Assembly: GCA_900556675.1 (NCBI GenBank)
Contig: USQE01000110.1
Location: 1-5,113, forward strand
DNA from: an uncultured Collinsella sp.
GTDB taxonomy: Bacteria; Actinomycetota; Coriobacteriia; Coriobacteriales; Coriobacteriaceae
DNA length: 5,113 nt
Direction: 5' to 3'
Part shown: positions 1 through 5,113 of the stretch, in pieces
Layout: every line of letters begins with the position of its first letter
How positions within the stretch are numbered: the first letter of the stretch is position 1
Notes under the pieces: generated by a model
Told to the model about the DNA's origin: nothing
What the model saw: the letters and a program-made list of their open reading frames with translations, nothing else
Databases searched by the model: none
Made by a program: the position numbers and the translations under genes

Positions 1-1108
1 CGGTCCAGTCTATGACCTTATGGATGAGCTGCTGAAAGACGGCGCCCTGTCCGGTCAGTCATTCTCGGTCGACCCGAGGCCCCTCGACCCCGCCGTCCCG
101 GCCAACCCGCTGCAAAAGCTGCTGTTCAAGATAATGTATTCCAAACAAGACGATTATGAGGCACAGCTGCGCAGCATGGGTCTATTGGACAACGATGCTT
201 TCACCTGCACCTGCTACCAGCCCGAGGTTGGCAATCGACCTCGGCGTGGCGACATCCTAAGCTGGGCAGAAAGCAGCGCCGTGGTCTTTGCCAACTCCGT
301 GCTGGGCGCTCGCTGCAATCGCAACTCCGGCATCATCGAGATGTTCGGCTCAATTGCCGGCTTTGTCCCGGAATTCGGCCTGCTCACCGATGAGGGCCGC
401 AAGGCGACCTGGATCATCGAAGTCGACTGTAAGCGCAAGCCCGAAGCGCAAGTGCTTGGCAGCGCCATTGGCATGAAGGTGATGGAAGACGTCCCTTACA
501 TTAAAGGCCTCGACCGCTGGCTTGGCCGCGAACTCACACCCGGCACGCAGGACTACCTTAAGGACATGGGCGCCGCCAGCGCATCGAACGGCGCTGTCGG
601 GCTCTACCACGTGGACGGCATCACGCCCGAGGCCGTCGAACAAGGCGAACACCTCATAGCACCAGACGCCCAAATCTATCGCATTGACGACGCCGAGCTG
701 GAACGCATCCGCTCGAGCTACCCCGTTATGTGGAAGAACCCGGGCGCGCGCCCCAAGCTTGCCTTCATCGGCTGCCCCCACCTCTCGTCTGCACAACTCG
801 CCCATTGGGCAGACGCCATCTGCGATGGGCTGAGCGCCTCCGGCAAGTGCCGCGTGCAAGTACCCACCGTACTGACCGCCGCCCCATCCGTGGCAGACGC
901 CTTCCGCAAGACTGCGGCATACAGACGCCTCTCGACTACCGGTGCCGTCGTCTCGAGCATCTGCCCGCTTATGTACACCAACAACCCGCTGTGCGGCAGC
1001 ATGCCCATCATCACCAACTCCAACAAGTTGCGTACGTACTCGGCATCGCGCTACTACACCGACGACGAGGTGCTCGCCTACGTCACCACCGGAAAACCAA
1101 TCAAATAG
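1..1108 (+). CDS. Aconitase X large (catalytic) subunit, 5' end outside window
   Basis: This is the catalytic subunit of an aconitase-X (AcnX, formerly DUF521) dehydratase, an iron-dependent cytosolic lyase. The frame is open from base 2 and coding precedes the ATG at 20, so that Met is probably internal. By family length about 50-60 N-terminal residues are missing. Numbering from Met20, family hallmarks are TCTC (62-65) before a GNRPRRGD stretch (71-78), AESSAV (83-88) with ANSVLGAR (91-98), GCPH (251-254) and the C-terminal TNSNK block (332-336). Likely metal ligands lie among Cys63/65, Glu84, Cys252 and Cys315/325; this is inferred from motif conservation. Characterised relatives dehydrate cis-3-hydroxy-L-proline (bacteria) or mevalonate 5-phosphate (archaea), and the substrate here is unknown. 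The gene stops at 1106-1108, 14 bases before its small-subunit partner. One oddity is Cys99 in ARCNR, where I recall Thr as usual. Confidence 0.88.
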   Translation, partial: GPVYDLMDELLKDGALSGQSFSVDPRPLDPAVPANPLQKLLFKIMYSKQDDYEAQLRSMGLLDNDAFTCTCYQPEVGNRPRRGDILSWAESSAVVFANSVLGARCNRNSGIIEMFGSIAGFVPEFGLLTDEGRKATWIIEVDCKRKPEAQVLGSAIGMKVMEDVPYIKGLDRWLGRELTPGTQDYLKDMGAASASNGAVGLYHVDGITPEAVEQGEHLIAPDAQIYRIDDAELERIRSSYPVMWKNPGARPKLAFIGCPHLSSAQLAHWADAICDGLSASGKCRVQVPTVLTAAPSVADAFRKTAAYRRLSTTGAVVSSICPLMYTNNPLCGSMPIITNSNKLRTYSASRYYTDDEVLAYVTTGKPIK

Positions 1109-1122
1109 AAAGGCGACTCCTC

Positions 1123-1566
1123 ATGGAAAAAATCTTTCACGGCCGCGTCGTTGTCCCCGGAACTGCCCATGCCAAGGCACTTGTCTCTCACGGAGGGCTC
1201 AACACACTCGCATCGTTTCAGAAGGCACTGATGTTTGGCGACAAAAAGGCCATGTGTTCCGACCAAAACAATCCCGACTTGTACGGCAAACCTTTGGCGG
1301 GATGTGCTTTGTGCCTTCCGCAGACTATCGGCTCCACCACAGGCGGCATGGTGCTCTTCTGCGCCACCAAAATGGGGCGCCAACCCGCATGCCTGCTGTT
1401 TTCCAAACCCATTGACAGCCTTGCCGCCGCTGGCGCGATCCTCTCGGGTGTATGGACCGACACCCCCATGCCCACCATTGACAACCTGGGCGATGAGTTT
1501 CTCGATGCCGTGTCGACCGGAGACGCCATCACCGTGGCCGAAGACGGCACGGTCATCGTCGGCTAA
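1123..1566 (+). CDS. Aconitase X small subunit (DUF126 swivelling domain)
   Basis: This is a 147-residue DUF126 protein, the small 'swivelling' domain that completes the active site of aconitase X. In many bacteria it is fused to the large subunit; here it is separate. The N-terminus has the family pattern GRVVVPGTA (7-15), followed by YGKPLAGCALCLP (54-66), then the glycine/serine loop GSTTGG (70-75), where a Ser equivalent to the aconitase-superfamily active-site Ser is expected (Ser71). The segment SLAAAGAILSGVW (99-111) and the Pro of MP (116-117) also fit. The start is ATG at 1123, with GAAAGG (1108-1113) nine bases upstream. The reading frame stays open much further upstream, but that part lies inside the large-subunit gene and is a shadow. 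Spacing implies co-translation with the large subunit. It is cysteine-rich for its size (Cys45, 61, 64, 80, 90). Confidence 0.88.
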   Translation: MEKIFHGRVVVPGTAHAKALVSHGGLNTLASFQKALMFGDKKAMCSDQNNPDLYGKPLAGCALCLPQTIGSTTGGMVLFCATKMGRQPACLLFSKPIDSLAAAGAILSGVWTDTPMPTIDNLGDEFLDAVSTGDAITVAEDGTVIVG

Positions 1567-1676
1567 GGCTATCCGACCCGCCCCCCGCAAATGAACAACG
1601 CGTTTCGCCATTTCCCACGCGCAGTGCGGGCGATAATCTTGACGTATTCGATATACAACACGAAAGGAGTCCCACC
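1567..1676 (+). promoter_or_regulatory. Intergenic gap with weak -10-like element, no clear terminator
   Basis: These 110 bases separate the aconitase-X pair from the M20 gene. GATAAT at 1632-1637 resembles a -10 box, but no convincing -35 lies 16-18 bases upstream, and TTGACG (1639-1644) has no -10 partner at a proper distance. I found no hairpin followed by a T-run, so transcription from the upstream genes could continue into the M20 gene. A clean ribosome binding site, AAAGGAG (1663-1669), sits seven bases before the ATG at 1677. An internal promoter is possible but unproven. Confidence 0.2.
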
Positions 1677-3098
1677 ATGGGAGCATCGGTATCGGTCGCA
1701 CAGGGCACGCCTCTTGATGCAGGCACCTACAAAGCAGACGAGGCAGCCGTCGAGCGCTTTTGCGAATTGCTGAGCATCCCCACCGTTTCGCGTGAGAACA
1801 TCGCCGAGCGCGACGATGAGCCCTTCAGCCAATGGATTCCCACACTTCAGCGACTTTATCCGCATTTCTTTAAAGTCGCCGAGCTCACACGCATCGACGA
1901 CTTTGGCATGCTCCTGCGTTGGCCTGGCGCCGATTCCGCCTTGGACCCCATCGTCATGATGGCGCATCAGGACGTCGTGCCCGTCGAGGGCCAAGACTGG
2001 AAGCATGACCCCTTTGGAGCCGAGATCATCGACGGCGAGATCTGGGCCCGCGGATCACTCGACACCAAGTGCATCGTCTCGGCTTTCTTCGAGGCCGCCG
2101 AGCATTTGATTGCCCAGGGCTTCGTTCCCCCGCGCGATGTCTGGTTCTTCTCGAGCGATGGCGAGGAAATCGCCGCACCTACTGCAACCCATGCAGTGCA
2201 GTGGCTTCGCGAGCATAACATCCATCCCTATATGGTGCTCGATGAGGGTGGCGCAGTGGCAACCGACGCCCCGCTCGGCGTCACCGAACCCGTTGCCATG
2301 GTAGGCGTGTCCGAGAAGGGCCACGTCGACCTTACCGTCACGGCGCGCGCCGACGGCGGCCATGCCTCTACGCCTGCGGCAAACGATGCCTGCCGTCTTC
2401 TCTGCCGTGTATGCGAGACTATCTCGGCCAACCCCGGCAAGCCGCAGCTCACGCCCGCCGTCGAGGCCACACTGACCGAGCTGGGTGCCCGCAGCAGCGC
2501 GACGTTTCAGGCAATCTTTGGCAACCTCTGGCTCACACGCCCCGCGGTTACCAAGATTATGGCCGCCAGCCCCGAGACCTCGGCCATGCTGCGCACAACC
2601 TATGCGCTCACGCAGCTCGAAGGCTCCAACGCGCATAACGTGCTGCCACCGATCGCTCGCGCCAATTTCAACGTTCGCATCGCTCCGTTCGAGACCATCG
2701 CCGATGCCGTTGAGCGCGCTCGCAGGCTCGCCGCTCAGCAGTGCCGCGCCTCGGGCGTAAGCCCCGACCATGTCACCGTCGAAATCAACGAGGCGATTTC
2801 CTACACCGAGCCCGCGCCCATCTCGCCTTACGAAAACGATGCCGCCTTCAACTACATCCATCGCTGCGTGTCTGGTGTCTATCCCGAGGCCGGCTTTGCC
2901 CCCTACGTGCAGAACTCCTGCACCGACTCGCGCGAGTTCAACGAGATCTGCGATCGCGTCTACCGCTTCTGCGGCTTTATCTACTCGGGCGAGGCGCGCA
3001 AGCTCATCCATGCCGCCAACGAACGCATCGGCGTCGACGTCTACAAGCGCGGCATCGAATTCTATGTGGCGTTTCTTGCCAACCTCGAACAACTGTAG
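1677..3098 (+). CDS. M20-family metallo-carboxypeptidase/amidase (CPS1/PM20D1-like)
   Basis: This is a 473-residue zinc-dependent hydrolase of family M20, with a sequence pattern close to yeast carboxypeptidase S and mammalian PM20D1 (N-acyl-amino-acid amidase). All active-site residues are visible: His97 and Asp99 in MAHQDVVPV, the bridging Asp129 in ARGSLDTK, catalytic Glu163 and ligand Glu164 in SSDGEE, ligand Asp189 in VLDEGG, and ligand His445 in KLIHAANE. The lid/dimerisation domain, roughly 210-340, carries VSEKGH (211-216) and GGHAS (227-231). NVLPP (321-325) and NFNVRI-type strands precede the return to the catalytic domain. There is no signal peptide, so it should act in the cytosol, probably cleaving N-acylated amino acids or dipeptides. 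Start ATG 1677 has AAAGGAG seven bases upstream. It sits between the aconitase-X genes and a transporter. Exact substrate is unknown. Confidence 0.9.
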   Translation: MGASVSVAQGTPLDAGTYKADEAAVERFCELLSIPTVSRENIAERDDEPFSQWIPTLQRLYPHFFKVAELTRIDDFGMLLRWPGADSALDPIVMMAHQDVVPVEGQDWKHDPFGAEIIDGEIWARGSLDTKCIVSAFFEAAEHLIAQGFVPPRDVWFFSSDGEEIAAPTATHAVQWLREHNIHPYMVLDEGGAVATDAPLGVTEPVAMVGVSEKGHVDLTVTARADGGHASTPAANDACRLLCRVCETISANPGKPQLTPAVEATLTELGARSSATFQAIFGNLWLTRPAVTKIMAASPETSAMLRTTYALTQLEGSNAHNVLPPIARANFNVRIAPFETIADAVERARRLAAQQCRASGVSPDHVTVEINEAISYTEPAPISPYENDAAFNYIHRCVSGVYPEAGFAPYVQNSCTDSREFNEICDRVYRFCGFIYSGEARKLIHAANERIGVDVYKRGIEFYVAFLANLEQL

Positions 3099-3101
3099 GA
3101 C

Positions 3102-3132
3102 AGGAGGGCCGATAGCGCCCCTCCCCGTTTTT
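3102..3132 (+). terminator. Terminator-like hairpin between peptidase and transporter genes
   Basis: Four bases after the peptidase stop, GGAGGG (3103-3108) can pair with CCCTCC (3119-3124). An alternative register with one bulged C gives a seven-pair stem. After three bases (CCG) comes a run of five T (3128-3132). This is the layout of a Rho-independent terminator, although the stem is short and the T-run slightly displaced. The transporter ATG is only 20 bases past the T-run with no room for a promoter, so partial termination with read-through is the likely role. Confidence 0.5.
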
Positions 3133-3151
3133 ACCGACCAGGAGAACCAGC

Positions 3152-4471
3152 ATGACCCAACCAAATCTTAAGCGGGCGGCCCGGCTCGACACCAAGGCCG
3201 TCGCCCTCGCCTCCCTACCCTTTATGGGCATGATCAGCTTTTGGCAGGTCTACGACGGCATCGTTCCCAAGATGCTCACAGGGACCTTTGGCCTATCCAA
3301 CTCGCTCACCGGCGCGATCATGGCCATCGATAATGTCTTTGGCCTGTTCCTGCTTCCGCTCTTTGGCATCCTCTCGGACCGTTGCACAAGCAAACTCGGG
3401 CGCCGAACGCCCTTTATCTTGGGCGGCTCCGCGGTAGCAATGCTCTCCGTCCCGCTCATCGCGATTGCCAACAACATGGGCAGCCTACCTCTGCTCATTG
3501 GCGCGATTATCCTCACGCTTTTGGCAATATGCGCCTACCGCACCATGACGGTTGCCATCGTGGCCGATATTACGCCTCGCCCACTGCGAACCAAGGCGGA
3601 CTCGATCGAAAAGATCGTCGGCTATGCGGGAACGGGCCTTATGCTCGTCGCTATCTCGGTCATGGTTCCCAAGGCCGACAAACCCGATTATCTTCCGCTT
3701 TTTATCTTGCAGACCGCCTTTATCCTCGTGTCGGCCGTTGTCTACGGCGTCTTTGTCCGTGAGCCCGCCCTCGTCGAAAAGATGCGCGAGAAATCGCTGT
3801 CCATGGGCATCGACGAGGATCAGATTGACAAAGATGACTCCCCCGAGGCCGGCGGTAAAAATCGCATTGCAGACGCCGGCGTACGCCGCTCCATCATCAT
3901 GCTGCTCGCCGCAACGTTTTTCTATTACATGAGCTATAACGCCATGACCACCAATATCAGCCGCTATGCCGATATGTTCTACGGCATGGAGGGCGGTTCC
4001 TATGCCATCATCAATATCGTGACGATTGCAGGCGCGCTGCTAAGCTACGTACCCTTGGCAAATCTTTCGCTCAAAATCGGCCGTAAAAAGGTCGCCCTGG
4101 GCACCGCCGTCATCATGGTTTTATGCCCCGCGCTTCTTTGGCTGGCACCCGGTTTCTCGCCCGTGCTGTACGGCGTCTTTTTGTTGATGGGCGTTGCGCT
4201 GGGCGGCGTGGACCTGTGCGTGTACACGATGATTCTGGAGTGCTGCAGCTCCCAAAGCGTGGGCCGCTACTCCGGTTACTACTACACCGTGAGCATGGCG
4301 GCTCAGGTGGCGACACCGATTCTCTCCGGCATCGTTATGGACGTGGCGCCGTCGATGCTCTTCGCCTACATCACGGCAATGGGCATGTTTATGGCCGCGA
4401 GCATTGCCGCCGCCAAGCACGGCGATGCCATCTTGATCGACGAGGTCGCTCGCCGCGAGGCAGCAAAGTAG
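3152..4471 (+). CDS. MFS transporter, SLC45/GPH-like, 12 helices
   Basis: This is a 439-residue inner-membrane secondary transporter of the major facilitator superfamily. About twelve hydrophobic helices can be placed, near 16-36, 53-73, 88-107, 112-130, 153-172, 181-203, then 247-266, 284-304, 314-331, 336-356, 375-395 and 400-421. The two halves are joined by a charged cytoplasmic loop (204-246) containing an acidic patch, DEDQIDKDD. The loop 2-3 signature GILSDR...LGRR (72-85) is the MFS motif A in the form typical of SLC45/GPH sugar-cation symporters, with a weaker copy at LSLKIGRKK (305-313). Asp35 and Asp60 lie in or near helices 1 and 2 and could couple ions. Start ATG 3152 follows AGGAG (3140-3144) by seven bases. 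Its position suggests it moves the substrate or product of the preceding enzymes. Family members mostly carry sugars, so a peptide or amide substrate would be a departure. Confidence 0.85.
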   Translation: MTQPNLKRAARLDTKAVALASLPFMGMISFWQVYDGIVPKMLTGTFGLSNSLTGAIMAIDNVFGLFLLPLFGILSDRCTSKLGRRTPFILGGSAVAMLSVPLIAIANNMGSLPLLIGAIILTLLAICAYRTMTVAIVADITPRPLRTKADSIEKIVGYAGTGLMLVAISVMVPKADKPDYLPLFILQTAFILVSAVVYGVFVREPALVEKMREKSLSMGIDEDQIDKDDSPEAGGKNRIADAGVRRSIIMLLAATFFYYMSYNAMTTNISRYADMFYGMEGGSYAIINIVTIAGALLSYVPLANLSLKIGRKKVALGTAVIMVLCPALLWLAPGFSPVLYGVFLLMGVALGGVDLCVYTMILECCSSQSVGRYSGYYYTVSMAAQVATPILSGIVMDVAPSMLFAYITAMGMFMAASIAAAKHGDAILIDEVARREAAK

Positions 4472-4494
4472 GAGACCGAATTAACTACCGTGCG

Positions 4495-4535
4495 AAAGGG
4501 TTCGGATGGGCAAAACGCCCATCCGACCCCTTTTT
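4495..4535 (+). terminator. Strong Rho-independent terminator after the transporter gene
   Basis: CGGATGGGC (4503-4511) pairs perfectly with GCCCATCCG (4517-4525) around a five-base AAAAC loop. The stem extends through T4502-A4526 and, past one mismatch, GGG (4498-4500) with CCC (4528-4530). Five T follow directly (4531-4535). AAA before the stem (4495-4497) gives only a short T-run on the minus strand, so it ends plus-strand transcription strongly and may help stop the converging minus-strand unit. Confidence 0.92.
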
Positions 4536-4564
4536 CGTTTCATCCTCAAGAAGCTTGTCGAAGC
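4536..4564. other. Convergent intergenic spacer
   Basis: This short stretch lies between the plus-strand terminator and the minus-strand stop. It contains only a HindIII-type palindrome (4551-4556) and a weak four-pair inverted repeat (4553-4556 with 4561-4564). No gene or clear minus-strand terminator was seen. Confidence 0.4.
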
Positions 4565-4888
4565 CTACCCCACCGTGACGGATTCCCCAGTAAAGGTGCT
4601 GATGAGCAACAGGATAAAGAACGCCAAGTAACTGATGCTCAGCGGGTACGCAATAATCAGGAAGACGACCCAGCCGACATTGGTGTTACCGTCGGCACGG
4701 CGTTGCTCGCGATTGCGGCAGAGCCAAATCGTCACGCCAATGGCCACAATCAACAGCACAAGTGCCGCTGCCGCCAGTCCAGCAAGCGCAAACATCACGC
4801 CAATGCTCACAGCAATAACCGGGAGCAACAACAAGCCGCACCCGCACCCACCCGGACTATACACGGCAGACTGTCGACGTCGTTCCAT
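4565..4888 (-). CDS. Small three-helix membrane protein, function unknown
   Basis: This is a 107-residue protein that I do not recognise. From ATG at 4888 it has a basic N-terminus (MERRR), a Gly/Cys-rich stretch GGCGCG (13-18), a long hydrophobic region (about 19-57) long enough for two helices, a charged polar loop (58-70, RNREQRRADGN) and a third helix (about 72-98) before a short polar tail. This predicts a small integral membrane protein. ATG 4888 is favoured because GGAG (4897-4894) lies five bases before it. A GTG at 4894 in the same frame would overlap the upstream stop as GTGA, the usual coupling arrangement, and would add two residues, but it lacks its own spaced ribosome binding site. 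It is the last gene of a minus-strand unit behind an amidohydrolase. The reverse strand has open frames here, but they encode low-complexity His/Gln-rich sequence. Confidence 0.65.
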   Translation of the reverse strand: MERRRQSAVYSPGGCGCGLLLLPVIAVSIGVMFALAGLAAAALVLLIVAIGVTIWLCRNREQRRADGNTNVGWVVFLIIAYPLSISYLAFFILLLISTFTGESVTVG

Positions 4889-4890
4889 CG

Positions 4891-5113
4891 TCACTCCAAG
4901 TCAAGCAATCGTTTGTAGACATCGAGGCCCTTGAGTAGGGTTTCCTCGTCAAAGAGCATGGTATCAGTGTGAAGGGCGCTCATCGCATAGGCTGGGCAGC
5001 CGTCTGCGTCGATCGGGTTTTCTTGCGCCTCCGGCACGCCCGTGCCCAGCAAGAAGAACACGCCCGGCAGATGGCGCTGATAGAAAGCGAAGTCCTCGGC
5101 AATCAGCAAAGGC
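4891..5113 (-). CDS. M20D-type amidohydrolase, C-terminal fragment (cut by window edge)
   Basis: These are the last 73 residues of a metallo-amidohydrolase of the hippurate/indole-acetyl-amino-acid hydrolase type (M20D); the rest lies beyond the right edge. Visible residue order: IAEDFAFY (4-11) matches the conserved AEDFA block, followed by PGVFFLLGTG (16-25). ALHTD (46-50) holds the C-terminal metal-binding His48, and FDEETLLKGLDVYKRLL (54-70) is the closing helix. In the family these enzymes release an amino acid or acyl group from N-acyl amino acids or related amides in the cytosol. It ends with TGA at 4893-4891, two bases from the ATG of the small membrane protein, so the two are probably co-transcribed. 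It differs in subfamily from the M20 enzyme on the plus strand. Confidence 0.85.
   Translation of the reverse strand, partial: PLLIAEDFAFYQRHLPGVFFLLGTGVPEAQENPIDADGCPAYAMSALHTDTMLFDEETLLKGLDVYKRLLDLE
4894..4900 (-). promoter_or_regulatory. Ribosome binding site inside the end of the amidohydrolase gene
   Basis: Read on the minus strand, CTTGGAG (4900-4894) forms a Shine-Dalgarno core GGAG five bases before ATG 4888. It overlaps the last codons of the amidohydrolase, which supports translational coupling and favours ATG 4888 over the GTG at 4894. Confidence 0.5.

Noticed and set aside
730..1122. Upstream extension of the DUF126 frame to ATG 730
   Set aside because: It overlaps conserved large-subunit sequence in another frame, is Arg/His-rich, and a proper ribosome binding site sits before ATG 1123.
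1597..1604. AACGCGTT palindrome as an operator
   Set aside because: It is a single eight-base palindrome with no second copy in the gap and is expected by chance in GC-rich DNA.
1639..1657. TTGACG followed by TATACA as a sigma-70 promoter
   Set aside because: Only seven bases separate the two elements, far short of the usual 16-18.
1078..1701. Minus-strand open frame (207 codons) opposite the DUF126 gene
   Set aside because: It is antisense to a clearly recognised small subunit, spans two genes and a gap, and has no family resemblance.
2055..3164. Long minus-strand open frame (369 codons) opposite the M20 gene
   Set aside because: The plus strand encodes a full M20 enzyme with every catalytic motif. 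The antisense frame gives no recognisable domain and reflects the GC-rich codon positions of the real gene.
4490..4918. Plus-strand open frame (142 codons) after the transporter
   Set aside because: It runs through the terminator hairpin and encodes Gln/His/Asn-rich low-complexity sequence, as expected from the reverse of a hydrophobic membrane protein gene.

Overview
The window is GC-rich (roughly 60% by eye), densely coded bacterial DNA. Its codon use, strong AAAGGAG/AGGAG ribosome binding sites and protein flavour suggest a gut actinobacterium of the Coriobacteriia (Collinsella or Olsenella type). That assignment is an impression from sequence style and was not tested. No rRNA, tRNA, CRISPR array, insertion sequence or phage gene was found.

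The plus strand (1-4471) carries four genes in one direction. First come the two subunits of a split aconitase-X-type enzyme: a large catalytic subunit cut by the left window edge (1-1108) and a DUF126 'swivelling' small subunit (1123-1566). After a 110-base gap comes a complete M20-family metallo-amidase/carboxypeptidase of the CPS1/PM20D1 type (1677-3098). After a 53-base gap holding a terminator-like hairpin comes a 12-helix major facilitator transporter of the SLC45/GPH type (3152-4471). A strong intrinsic terminator at 4495-4535 closes the block.

The minus strand (4565-5113) converges on that terminator. It holds the C-terminal end of a second, different M20 enzyme (amidohydrolase, M20D type) running off the right edge, followed with essentially no gap by a small three-helix membrane protein of unknown function.

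The plus-strand genes can be read as one catabolic module. The transporter would import an amide- or peptide-linked substrate, the M20 enzyme would cleave it in the cytosol, and the aconitase-X pair would dehydrate a hydroxylated product. Known aconitase-X reactions are cis-3-hydroxy-L-proline dehydration in bacteria and mevalonate-5-phosphate dehydration in archaea. The substrate here is not determined by the sequence, and the pathway is inferred only from gene order. The individual families are all known. What merits a second look is their combination, the PM20D1-like peptidase, and the hairpin placed between peptidase and transporter.
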